Shown one piece after another: positions 10,152 to 21,644 of a DNA stretch of 64,000 nt. The first letter of the stretch is position 1. Each line of letters starts with the position of its first letter. Where the stretch lies: positions 80,157,056-80,221,055 of the forward strand of contig CM049310.1 in assembly GCA_026874595.1 (NCBI GenBank), in the 5' to 3' direction. Below the pieces are notes generated by a model. That model saw only the letters and a program-made list of their open reading frames with translations. It did no database searches and had not been told where the DNA came from. Origin of the DNA: Sipunculus nudus. Lineage: Eukaryota > Annelida > Sipuncula > Golfingiida > Sipunculidae. A program made the translations under genes and the position numbers.

Positions 10152-13100
10152 TAAGAAGCATCATGAGATGCTGTGCCGACTGGCGGTCTGATTATTCTTT
10201 TTTTTTTGTTGGGGTGGTGGGGGGCCGGGGGGGGGGGGGGGGGAATTACCTGGAAACATCCTCTCACGTCATGCAATATGTATGCATTAGAATCGATTCT
10301 TTCCCGCAGGGATCAGAAACAATGAAAACACTGGTAGTACTAGTGGAACAATAATTTATTACATATATATAATAAATAGGCCAATGCACATTAATGTAAA
10401 CAAATCGTTATTAACAAGAATATAAAATAACGGAAAAACAATATTTTTTATTGTGGAAAAGGTGTTTTTAAAATGTGCTATTGGGGATAATGCACATAAT
10501 ACCAAAGTTTATAAACGTGAGAAAACAATACTAAACTGTGAAGTAACACCAAAGAAACATGTTTTCACAGTACATTTTAATGTATGTTATGTTATTCAAA
10601 TATATAGGCCTACGTAAGTCCAACAATGCTTATCAAAATCATGCCTAGTTACTATGATTTCATAGCAGTACATTCTGGTATCTTAGAGGAAAATTGCACG
10701 TAGGCTTACATATCTTCATGCACTTACTTATCCAGGTCTTCAATTTGCACTTTATTTCAGTGACATTTAAATGAAGCATAATTACGTCATATGAAATTAA
10801 TATAAAATGGAAATATAATATATAATTACATTTATTTAATTCAACTTCACTTGAAGAAAGTAGGAAATTTATTTAATAATTTTGAGATGCACAATTCCTT
10901 GGTTAACTAAATGTATACACGAGACCTAACTTCAAATCATATAGCTAATCTGGTAACCTCCGTATGCAACTTTGTACATTTAGGCCCTCATATAGTTAGA
11001 AATCATGCACTGCTGATAAAACTTCAGCTTTAGCAGGAAAGCATGCGGTCTCCCCAGGCTGCAAGGTGCATGGTGATTTCACGGAGAGGCAGAGTTCCAG
11101 TTAATTATAAAACAATATGCAGCAACAATTCAATAATTCTTAAGAAGCACCTGGAATGTTCCAAAAACTTCTAATAAGTTATGATCTCTTGGGTGTTTGT
11201 TTATTTATTTATTTTGTATTCACCAGTCCCGTCAGCTGTAGAGACGCGGACCATGACCTACACTTGGCAATTATACATGTCGTTCGGTTCCCGTTCCCGA
11301 ACATTGTAAATGATGTCATTATCCTTTGATGATTAATGTAATAGATGCCAATTTAAATTAGTAATTTTCACTCCGAATCCCCGTCTGGTTGGCCACATGT
11401 TGTGTGCTGTCTTTCCGCTAAAATCTCCTGTGTGATAGGAAAATTTCCTTGTGCTAATAAAACTGTCAATCAAACGTGAAAATGACAAGGTCGGTTGGTA
11501 AAAATAGAAGCCGACACCCTGTGGTATTTTAGGTCTTCTAAAGGGGCAAGTTTGAGACAAAGCCATCAAACATTTTGCAATATAGATATATTTGTATACC
11601 TGCGTCTTTTAAATCTTATATATAATTTTACAGCAATGGAAAGGTACAATTAGATTTCAGTCTAATTTGTCCACCTGCATGGTTTCTCGATCGTCATTTT
11701 GAGTACACCATGCGCATGCATATCGAAAGTCCGCATCTTTGGTCTTAATATTTTACTTTCACTGTGTCACCGTCACTATATATATACGCTATAGCTTCTA
11801 ATTTAAGATTGGCGAATGCATTTTATTCATTTTCTTGCATGTATCATGACTGAGACTGACTCTGCCGTATGACTTTAAAGGATTATCATGACCACGACAC
11901 ATTTTCCATATTTAATCCCTGGGCCATGCATGCAAGCGTTGACTGGGTTTTGAGAGCGATATCAATATAAAGCGGCGTTTAAACCGGGTGCACATACGGT
12001 ATATGCGATATATATGCAGTCTGCGGTATACGTTATGTATTTTTTTATGAATATAGGCGGCGAATGAACCCGATTTGAGAAACTTTCATGGATGAAATAT
12101 AAAAAGGAGTTATAAGTTCTGGTATTAGTGATCAGATTTTATGTTTAAAAGGTACAAACATTTATAACGCAGTACTATTCCTTACAACAATGAATAGCCT
12201 GTTATAGGCAAACGTATTACAAAAAAAAAATTATTTACTTCAATTAATAAAATAATAGGTTATATTTTTAAAATTTAGTTTGCTATTTGCCATATATATT
12301 TAAAGATGTTTTGCAGCTCCGCCCAAAATCTGTTTCACTGGCAGTGACAACTACTGGTGCTTTTATCAATCACTAATGAAAATTATAATACGCACATAGG
12401 CCTATATATATACACACACACACACAAAAGCGCGTACACGTGCACGTAAACATGTAGCCTATACATATAAAGGAAGTACTACACATATAAAAATTTGTAA
12501 AATCTGTTCAGTATGTGTTAAAACCGTATTAATACATATTTGTTCAAGCGTATAAGTCACTTAATTACTGTCTTGTTTTACATATTCAAGGATCTGGGTG
12601 TATAGGCGTACAGTTCCACGTATGTCGTAAAATAATTACTTCAATATTTTATGGAGTATAAAGTTATCTTTATATTTTACACTGGAAAATTAACTATATC
12701 TCTATAATATCCGGCTGTTTCTAATTTAAGACGGTATTAATTTTATTTTCAATCCAAAAAGCCTCTTAGAATGATTGACAGTTCTTGTGCCCGATTACGA
12801 TTGTACATAAAATGTTTGGCACAGAAATGATCACTAGTAAACAATCAGACATCACATATATATACGACATGATATATGACAGTATCTTCGATTTTTAGTT
12901 AAGAAAAAATGTTAATATTTAAAATAAATCCTCATTTTACTATATGATATCGGTTAAAAATGGTTTTCCAGTGCCAGTACATGACACAGTAAGGAGGTCA
13001 CGCAGATCACGTGCGTGGTGTCTGTCAGACGCGTCAGTCAGTCGGACGGCGATCATTGGTCACAAGTTAAACCAATAAAAAAGGGGATAATATATGATCT

Positions 13101-13491
13101 TGGAAATGTTTAACGGAAGTTAAATCTGTAAACACACTGCACTTGATTTTGTCACCAGGATTGATTGCCAACATTTGGTAATTTACCGATTTCTGATGAA
13201 TTTAGCGTAGGTGTCTGATTTTACTCTCGCAGCCGACATGTTACCAGGGCCCACGTAACAAGGCCACGTGAGTGAAAGTCAATCATTTTTATATTTTTCC
13301 AACAAGTCTGCGTTCGCGCCAGTTTGGATCTTGGTCACATGTTAGAACACAACACTTGACGTTTTTCTCTTTCATTTAAGTACAAATATGATGGATGACA
13401 ATAGACATTTCACCCCCAAAACTTGCCCCAATTACGGGTATGTAAAATGGGCTTTAGCGCGCCCAAAGTTTGAACTTTGGAGTTTAAAGCC

Positions 13492-15454
13492 TTAACATAG
13501 TAGCGCCCGAAAAAATAAATAAAAACAGAAACTGGTGGCATTTCACGCCCAGAATCAGGGAACTTGTAAAACTCCGACGCCGAACCCAAAATTACCAAAA
13601 ACGGACCCGCACGGCCGAGGCGAACCATCTATATAACAGAATAAATAAACTAACACAAAAAGCTATTTTAGAACAAAAACGCTCGCAATGGACAGACTAA
13701 ATAAATAGCTTAAATGATAAAACTAACACAAAACAATTCTGGAACAAATTCAAACAATTTTCAAACACAAAAACAAACCCTAGCACAGGACAGTCCCAAC
13801 CACTATTAAAACCCGACGGCTCTGTAGCCAAAACCTCTCAAATTAAAGCAGACTTATTTGCGGACACACTGGAAAAAATACACACAACACCAGAAGATGA
13901 AGATTTTAATGAAGAACTCTATGACACTGTAACTGAAACAATAGAAAATAACCCGATTTTATTCAAACCACTACAAACACAAATAAATGAAACAGATGAC
14001 AATAATCACGCAGTCAGGCCAGTTGCGCTAATTGAAATAAAACGCGCACTTAAAACAACCAGGGGTAAATCAACCCCAGGCGCAGATAACATAAACTATA
14101 TAATATTAAAATAACTCCCTGACACATGCTTAGAAAGAATTGCAAAACTGTACACACTATGCATAAACTGGGGATACTTCCCAGACGAATGGAAAAAAGC
14201 CGTAGTAACAATGATACCCAAACCTGGAAAAACACAAGACAAACCAACAAATTTCAGACCAGTTTACTCCCCTGCATAGGAAAATTACCTGAAAAAATCC
14301 TTAAAAATAGAATAACTACGTTTCTGGACAATCGACCTCCCGAATTGGGTGGTCCATTTTTTAACCAAGATCAGTCCGGTTTCAGAGCAGGCAGATCAAC
14401 CACTGATCACATCCTCCGACTCAGCCAATCCATAACCACAGGCTTTAAACGCAGTCAGTATACCCTCGCCACATTCCTCGATGTGGAAAAAGCTTTTGAC
14501 TCCGTCTGGTCAGACGGAGTCAGATACAAAATAATGCAATCACATCTGCCAAATAAAATAATCAGATTAATCTCATCCTTCCTACACAACAGAACACTCC
14601 GAGTAAAAGTTAAAGGAACCCTATCACACGAAATAACACTTAAAGCAGGCACCCGGCACCCACAGGGCTCTGTTCTCAGCCCCCTTTTATACATAATGTA
14701 CGTAAACGACATCCCCAAGTCAGGACAACAACTATGCGTATCACAATACCCTGACGACATCGCCATCTGGTCGACCGACACGAATCCAAAATACTCCAGA
14801 AATAAAGTACAGGCCCAATTACAAAGAATAGAAAACTGGTGCGACGACTGGAGAGTCCGCTTAAACCCCTCAAAAACACAAACTGTTCTATTCACGAAAG
14901 CAAAAAAACCCAAATATTTTGAGCCCCTAGAATTATTAGGAGAGGACCTTAAAGAACACAAAGAAGCAAAATTTCTAGGAGTAACATTTGACTCAAGAGC
15001 CACTTGGAAACCGCACATCGAGAACATAATACAGAGAATGTGGAACAGAGTAAATATCCTAAAAGCTCTGTGCTACAAACATGACTGACCAAAAGCAGAA
15101 ACGGCCAGCTACCTGTACAAGCAATGGATCCGCCCTATAGGCACATATGGATCCATTGCGTTTCTAGGCGCAGGAAAAACAATGCTAAATAAACTAGAAA
15201 TCACACAGAATAAAGCACTGAGAGCCATCCTCAGAACACATAAACTGACAAAAACAGACAAACTAAGAGAAAAAACAAACACCCCCAAAATCACTGAATA
15301 TCTAAAAGAACAAGCAACAAACTCCTATGAAAGAATAAAAGACCTGGACACAATAAAACTACTCAAATATCAACACGATTACACACAGCCTAAAAACAAC
15401 ATAAAAATAAAATCCCCTCTAGATTACATTCTAGAAGGAGAAAATCAACAATAA
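13492..15454 (+). pseudogene. LINE copy 1 ORF2, reverse transcriptase part
   Basis: Continues ORF2 after the TTAA insert. Order: linker; RT fingers (GKSTPGADNI, WKKAVVTMIPKPGK); palm motif A (FLDVEKAFDSVW, about 14474-14510); PQGSVLSPLLYIMY (about 14660-14700); motif C (about 14740-14765); then the C-terminal domain with LYKQWIRPIGTYGS. Motif C reads YPDD where copy 3 has YADD. A 6-nt duplication gives AGTRHPQG for AGTPQG. Stops occur near 13700, 14113 and 15087, and a deletion shifts the frame near 14262. Inactive. Confidence 0.85.
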
Positions 15455-15647
15455 CAAAATAAATAATTAATAAAATAAATAAAACATATATAAAACATCA
15501 AAAACCGCACACACAAGCCTCCCCATCGAAAGCCCACAATACAGAACCCAACACTCACAAAAACAAGAGGTCAGCGATATGGGTCGCGACCCCGCACCTA
15601 TAAACCGACCTGACCTCCATTCAACATACCCCTACCTTCGAGCAATA

Positions 15648-15697
15648 GGGGGATCGAATCTGCAGAGGTAATTTAGACCCCTGCAGCTGGCATCCCC
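15648..15697 (+). other. 3' UTR hairpin M1
   Basis: GGGGATCGAATCTGCAGAGGT pairs imperfectly with ACCCCTGCAGCTGGCATCCCC around a short AT loop (about 16 of 21 positions). Same structure at 31803-31852 and 39829-39878. Conserved placement suggests an RNA signal for reverse transcription or export; the role is inferred. Confidence 0.6.
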
Positions 15698-16108
15698 TAA
15701 TTTGCATACTAGGTCCACGCAACCCAAACAACACATAATTAAGGCCCGTATCAATTTCAACCCCAAAATTAATCAACTTATAATTCCCCAACTCCAAAAA
15801 TAATAACAAAAACCAAAAGAACTTTCTAAAATCTCCCACTCCCCCAAATTACAAAAACAAACACCAAATATCTACGATTTTACACAAAACTCAAAACTAA
15901 GGAAAAAAAGCACCCCCGGCCCTCCAAAACAAATAAACAAAACTACGCCCCGTACCGACTTTAGCAACCCCCCCAAAATCCTCAGAACCCACAGAACCCA
16001 ACCTAGACTTAAATATTACGAAGTCTCAGTTAATAAAAATAGAAACCTTGGAAAATATTAAGGCCAGAAAACCATAAAAAAACCACCCCTGACCATCAAC
16101 TAAACATC

Positions 16109-16160
16109 GGATCCCAGCTGCGGCGGGAACACTGCTTATCCCGCTGCAGCTGGCATCCCC
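16109..16160 (+). other. 3' UTR hairpin M2
   Basis: Arms GGATCCCAGCTGCGGCGGG and CCCGCTGCAGCTGGCATCC pair at 17 of 19 positions around a 12-14-nt loop. Related hairpins lie at 24229-24280, 24604-24658, 32289-32340, 32658-32709 and 40314-40364. Confidence 0.65.
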
Positions 16161-16182
16161 TGTTTAGCTTAGTTAAATAAAC

Positions 16183-16208
16183 ATGCAAATCCCAAAAGGC
16201 ATAAAAGC
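16183..16208 (+). promoter_or_regulatory. Octamer plus TATA-like box before NADAR ORF
   Basis: ATGCAAAT (16183-16190, the POU octamer) is followed by GGCATAAAAGC (16198-16208), about 55 bp upstream of the NADAR start codon. This looks like a compact RNA polymerase II core promoter, but the octamer also appears (as ATTTGCAT) beside hairpin M1 in all LINE copies. It could therefore be LINE-derived or coincidental. Confidence 0.3.
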
Positions 16209-16261
16209 AGATAAAGCCCACAACAAAATCACATAACTCTGCAACAACTGATCATAGCAAG

Positions 16262-16800
16262 ATGCCCAAGACCAGGCTTAGGAAAAAACTACAACTCCCA
16301 AGGCGTCATCCCGAAGAAACCAGGGTGTATGAGTTTTTCTTTAAAGCAAGTCACCCTTTCAGTAACTTCTACTACTGCCCATTCATGGACCGCGACCACC
16401 AATACCTAACTAGCGAACACCTATACATGCACCTTAAAGCTAAATATTTTGGAGACTTGAAGACCGCAGAAAAGATCCTAAAAGCCCCCACCCCAGCCAA
16501 AGCCGCTTACTCGGACGACAAGTCACAGGTTTCTCCGAAACCTGATGGAAGAAAAAAAGGTGCACGTATATGAGATGGGCACTTCTGGCCAAATTTAATG
16601 CCCATCTACACCTTAAGGAAAAGCTTCTAGCTACAGGGAACAGACACTTAGTAGAAGCCTCGCCATGGGACTGCATCTGGGGAATCGGACTCGCTGAAGA
16701 CAACCAAGACTGCCAAGATAGCAAGAAATGGAGAGGGCTGAACCTTCTGGGAGACGCTCTGATGAATGTCAGAGCTGAACTCAAGAAGACCGATGCCTAA
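16262..16800 (+). pseudogene. NADAR/YbiA-like N-glycosidase, one frameshift
   Basis: Two adjoining frames make one NADAR (DUF1768) domain of about 178 residues. The first frame (from ATG 16262) has HPFSNFYYCPF, the conserved Glu/Lys segment SEHLYMHLKAKYFGD and AEKILKAPTPAKA. The second (to TAA 16798-16800) has MRWALLAKF, LLATGNRHLVEASPWD, CIWGIGL and the C-terminal LLGDALMNVR. The frame changes between about 16500 and 16560, losing the middle of the domain. NADAR proteins cleave N-glycosidic bonds in riboflavin-pathway intermediates or ADP-ribosylated substrates (family knowledge). It lies between LINE 3' UTR modules, in the LINE's orientation, and is less A-rich than the LINE ORFs. It could be a captured gene, a third ORF of this LINE lineage, or an inserted host retrocopy. 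Confidence 0.75.
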
Positions 16801-16819
16801 CCCCCCCCCCCCCCCCCCC
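16801..16819 (+). repeat. Poly(C) tract after NADAR stop
   Basis: Nineteen C directly follow the NADAR stop codon. Similar C runs mark LINE sequence at 6798, 24880, 26410 and many sites in 47160-48560. Confidence 0.9.
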
Positions 16820-17007
16820 TCACATATAAACAAACAACCCTTTTAAGGGCTAAAACAAAATCCAGATCAAAACTAAGGCAAACACTATACAAACAAACAA
16901 AATCATTCCCAAAATGAGAAACGAAAAACAACACAATCACCCGGCCCCCAAAATCAAACAGTATAAAGGCCCGTACCAAAACTAACCCTACAATTAACAA
17001 TCTAAAA
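16820..17007 (+). other. LINE copy 1 3' UTR segment
   Basis: A-rich, with GGCCCGTACCAAAACTAACC, a block that recurs after each hairpin module (compare 31898-31925 and 32470-32490). Broken by E2 at an AAAA tract. Confidence 0.5.
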
Positions 17008-17189
17008 CAAGTGACCCATGGGTCATGATGCTCAGCTGACTGGGAAGAGATTCGCAAAAGGAAATTTTATCATCAGAATGGTAGTATATACCCATTCAAC
17101 TGAAGCATCAAACAGATTAACCAACAGGCCAAGATTTAGTCTGTATTTATATATCTCAAAAATAGAGAAAAATGTGTAAACTTTTAAAA

Positions 17190-18354
17190 CTAGAATACGG
17201 GTAACCGACAAGTGACTACATGTATCTGCCAAAATCGGATAGTGAGGCATGGATTGAGTGGCAAGGGGAAATAGAGTGAGGTATGTTGCATATTAGCATG
17301 GATGTCTGCAGCCTAAATGTGTATGTAGGTTGTGCCACCTACCACAAATCCAGAAAGCTGTCCAAGTTGTATACACCTGCAAAATTTTAGGCAGAAAAGT
17401 CAAACCACTACATGTATATGAGCGATTTTTGCCCATGGCAGACAAACAGACAAACACTGTGCAAAAATCTTTGCAGGTAACCCCTCCAGTTTTGTGTCTG
17501 ATAAAGACCTATGTGAGATCTAAACACATGCACAATTTTGGCCCAATCGGTCAAATGGTTCCTGAGATATGAGCTTGGATGTGTGCAGCGTTAACTGGAA
17601 TGTAGGTGGCGCCACCTGTCATAAAATCAAGAAAGCTGTCCACGATGTATAAACCTGCAAAATTTTAGGCAGTTATGTCGAACCACTACAGAGAAATGAG
17701 TGATTTTAGGCCACGGCAGACTAACAGACAGACGCTGTGCAAACATTGTTACAGGTGGCGCCACCATTTTTTGTGTATGTTACAGAGCTATCAAAGGGCT
17801 ACTTTTGTATAAATTTTATTTCCTGATCGGTCAAACGGTTCCCAAGATATAAGCTTGGATGTCATCAGCGTGAACGTAGGTGGCGCCACCTGTCATAAAA
17901 TCAAGAAAGCTATCCTGGATGTATACGCATGACGAATTTCAGGTGAATTAGTCAATTCACTGCAGAGATATGAGTGATTTTAACCCAAGGCAGATGAACA
18001 GATGGACACTGTGCAAACATGGTTACAGGTGGCGCCACCATTTTTTGTGTATGTTATAAAGCAATCCAAGGGCTACATTTGTATCAATTTTATTTCCTGA
18101 TCGGTCAAACGGTTCTCGAGATATGAGGGTTTATGAGTGGAAACAGACCCACAAATGGACACTGGATAGAGAGGAAAGGTCAGAGGTCAACGCAAATTGG
18201 TTAGGCACCAGTTCACATGTGACCCGATAATAGGTGTAAGTTTGGGAAAAATCGGTCCATTAGTCTCCGAGGAGCTCTCTGGAAACGAACGCCACCGCGG
18301 TGGAGGAACTCGGTCAAAAACATAGTATCCGCAAAACTTCGTTTTGGCAGTTAC
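17190..18354 (+). mobile_element. B2: family-B element nested in E2
   Basis: Starts CTAGAATACGGGTAAC and ends with hairpin TATCCGCAAAAC-TTC-GTTTTGGCAGTTA. It has fewer monomers than B1 but keeps the GGTCAGAGGTCA block and a GCCACCGCGGTGGAGG triplet-rich stretch before the hairpin. Confidence 0.65.
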
Positions 18355-20320
18355 AAAAATACAGGTGGCTCCACTAGTCTGCAGAAACTAATAAAAACAC
18401 TTAATGGTCAATATCCATGCAAAAAGACATGGTGATCTCTGCATTAGTTGTTCAGATACTTCAGTTTTTGTATCAAATTGTCCATTATTCTGAGGGATAC
18501 TTCGGAGTCCTATAGCTTGAAGGATATGGGTAACAGAGACCTAATTTCAAGTTTCCACAGGCACCTTTCATGGGCCTCCTTGCATGACAAGAAGGAAGAT
18601 TCTAGGTCCAGTTGTTGCGATTTGTACCCTGTTGACAGATAACCACATCTTTAAAGGTCTCAAAAAAAAAAAAAAAATTCGTAAAAATTTGAAAAAAAAT
18701 AGAGGTGGCACACCCAGTCTGCAGAAACTGATGGAACAGCTCATGATCAATATGTATGCCGAAAATCATGACCATCAGTGTTGTAGTTATTGAAATACTG
18801 CAGTTTTTGTATCAAATTTTCCATTATTCTGGGGGGGGGGGTATTTTGGACCCATACAGCTTAAAGAATATGGGTAACAGAGACCTAATTTCAAGTTTCC
18901 ATGGAGACTTTTCATGGGTCTCCCTGTGTGTCAAGAATGAAGATTCTTGGTCCAGTTTTTATGATTTGTGCCCTGTTAACAGATGTTCATATCTTTACAG
19001 GTCTCAAAAATACAGAAAAATTTCGTAAAAAAAAACGAACAAATACAGGTGGTGCCATCAGTCTGCAGAAACTTATGAAACACTCCATGATCAATATCCA
19101 TGCAAACAATTATGGTTATCTCTGCATTAGTTGTTCAGATACTTTAGCTTTTGTATCAAATTTTCCATTATTCTGAGCTGTACTTTGGAGTGCCATAGCT
19201 CAAAGGATATGGGTAACAGAGACCAAATTTCAGGTTTCCATGGAGACTTATCATGGGTCTCCCTGTGTGTCAAGAAAGAAGATTCTAGGTCCAGTCCTTA
19301 CGATTTGTACCCTGTTGACAGATAACTACATCCTTAAAGGTCTCAAAAATGGAGAAAACAATTCGTGAACATTGAAAAATACAGGTGGCGCCACCAGTCT
19401 GCACAAACTGATGAAACATCTCATGATCAATATGTATGTCAAAAATCATGACCATCAGTGATGTAGTTAATGAGATATTGAAGTTTTTGTATGAAATTTT
19501 TGACTATTCTGGGGGGTAATTTTGGGCCCCATAGCTCGAAGGATATGGGTAACACAGACCTAATTTCTGGTTTCCATGGAGACTTTTCATAGGTCTCTCA
19601 GTGTGTCGAAAATGAAGATTCTAGGTCCAGTCGTTACGATTTGTGCCACGCTAACAGATGACAGCATCCTCAAAGGTCTCAAAAATAGAGGAAAAAATCG
19701 TAAAAAATCAAACAGTACAGGTGGCACCACCAGTCTGCAGGAACTGATCGAACATCTCATGATCAATATGTATGCCAAAAATGAAGACCATCAGTGATGT
19801 AGTTATTGAAATATTGAAGTTTTTGTATGAAATTTTTTAATATTCTGGGGGGTACTTTGGGGCCCCATAGCTCGAAGGATATGGGTAACAGAGACCTAAT
19901 TTCTGGTTTCCAAGGAGATTTTTCATGGACCTCTCAGTGTGTCAAGAATTAAGATTCTAAGTCCAGTCTTTATGATTTGTGCCTTGTTAACAGATGTTCA
20001 CATTTTTAAAGGTCTCAAAAATAGAGAAAAAAATTCGTAAAAAATCGAAAAATACAGGGGGCGCCACCAGTCTGCAGGAAGTGATGTAACATCTCATGAT
20101 CAATATGTATGCCAAAAATCATGACCATCAGTCAAGTAGTTAATGAGATATTGAAGTTTTTGTATGAATTTTTTTACTTTTCTGGGGGGTACTTTGGGGC
20201 CACATAGCTCGAAGGATATGGGTAACAGAGACCTAATTTCTGGTTTCCAAGGAGATTTTTTATGGACCTCTCAGAATCCCAAGTTACAAGGTTCTAGGTC
20301 CAGCGGTTACGATTTGTGCC
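18355..20320 (+). repeat. Tandem array of family-A monomers in E2
   Basis: Palindrome joints near 18363, 18703, 19047, 19382, 19719 and 20056, period about 337 bp. Two joints read GGTGGCAC or GGTGGTGC, the forms expected from decay of the central CpG. Confidence 0.85.
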
Positions 20321-20414
20321 TGGTTAACGGACGGACAGACGGACAGACAGACAGACGGACGACGGACAAAGAGTGATCGCTATAGCTCAGATGACTTTCA
20401 GTCAGCTGAGCTAA

Positions 20415-20678
20415 AATACCACCAAATCCCTAAACAATATAAAAAACTAAAAGAACTACCTAAAATCTCACCCTCCCTTAAATTGCAAAGACAATAACCA
20501 AATATTAATGATTTTATTTAAAAGACAAAACCAAAGAAAAAGCCCTCCCAAAACTGCGCGCCGTACTGACTTTAAAAACCAAATTAGCACACTTAGAATA
20601 AAAAGACACCCCTAAAATCCTCAGAACCCACAGAACCCCATCTAGACTTAAATATCAAGAAGTTTCCACAAATAAAAA
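20415..20678 (+). other. LINE copy 1 3' UTR segment between E2 and E3
   Basis: Carries the CCTCAGAACCCACAGAACCCC and CTAGACTTAAATAT blocks and the AAGTTTCCACAAATAAAAA that leads into the next hairpin module in copies 2 and 3 (compare 40190-40250). This shows that E2 and E3 are insertions into one 3' UTR. Confidence 0.6.
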
Positions 20679-21644
20679 CAAGGGACCTATGGGTCACTGT
20701 GCTCAGCTGAAGTTGACCTTGAAGGTAAAAATCTAAAATAATATCAAAAGGAGATCAAGTGTAAGAGGAAGAGGTAATAAAGGCCATGGTTGGTTTATAT
20801 GATTGGTTTGTATTGATGAGCAAGAAATTGTTGCAAATAATATTTTGTGACCTGACCATGTGTTTCCTAATGTTGAAACTGAAGCATGTGAGCAGTTTGT
20901 GAACAAATGATCTGTACTATACCATGATCATCAGTTGGCTTTTTGATTAACTGTTGACATTTCAGTAGTTTACAAATATGTTTAATTGAATCTATTTTTT
21001 TTGTATAATATATATTATTAAATATATATGTATTTTTTTATGAAATGTATACAGATGAAATATAACTAATTAACAACATAAAACAGGGCAAACAAAGCCT
21101 GATCTCAAATTCTGCTGTGGCAGGATAATAATGAACAAATGTTTGTATTAAATCCTAATTTTTTTATCACATCAATTTTTTTTTAATTTAAGTTTATATT
21201 TCTATACATTTCCAATAAAACAGATACATCTGAATATAAAAGTTGATTCATAATTCTCAATTGCATCATCATAAATCTCAATCTTGTCATATAACACCAC
21301 ACCATGCATACAAATGTTTATTTATTTTTTACCACAAAAATATATCTTTTAAATCTGCAAAACAATAAATATCTAAAAATAATACTTGATTTAGATTTCA
21401 CAATTTTCAATTGTGTCTTTATTTATCCATAATGTGCTTCATATTTTATAAATTTAAGCATACTGATGGGTTCAATTATATCTGTAAAAATCATTTAAAA
21501 GAAAATTAATTTCTTTAAAAATGCTACATTAACACAACATGGCATCTTCTGGATTACACTTGAATTACTTTTTTAAGGAAAGTTTTTGTATATTGGAGTG
21601 GAAACAGTGTTACAATTAAGGAAATACAGTGAAAACAATAACAA

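Larger units (their letters stand above)
7945..13491. mobile_element. TTAA-flanked 5.5-kb insert in LINE ORF2
   Basis: LINE sequence stops at TTAA (7941-7944) and resumes at TTAA (13492-13495); uninterrupted copies have one TTAA there. A TTAA duplication is typical of piggyBac-type transposons, and the left end starts CCCTTTACTG, but the right end (GGCTTTAAAC on the other strand) gives only a poor inverted repeat. No transposase or other convincing ORF is visible on either strand. Contains a 360-bp tandem array (8150-9560) and otherwise anonymous AT-rich DNA with a (CA)n tract near 12412-12426. It may be non-autonomous or more than one nested event. Confidence 0.5.
15455..16161 (+). other. 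LINE copy 1 3' UTR, first modules
   Basis: Collinear with 31612-32341 and 39619-40365. Contains an inverted repeat AGGTCAG...CTGACCT around an internal GGGTCGCGACCC (about 15568-15617), hairpin M1 (15648-15697), an ATTTGCAT octamer-like motif just after it (15700-15708) and hairpin M2 (16109-16160). The layout repeats downstream at 24180-24660. Confidence 0.7.
17008..20414 (+). mobile_element. E2: family-A element with nested B2
   Basis: Same ends as E1: palindrome 17012-17025, sub-terminal GCTCAGCTGACTG at 17030-17042, and 3' hairpin 20384-20412 followed by AA. About six 337-bp monomers follow a nested family-B element that sits at the same position as B1 in E1. An ACGG/ACAG microsatellite (20331-20370) precedes the hairpin. 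Sits in LINE 3' UTR. Confidence 0.65.
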
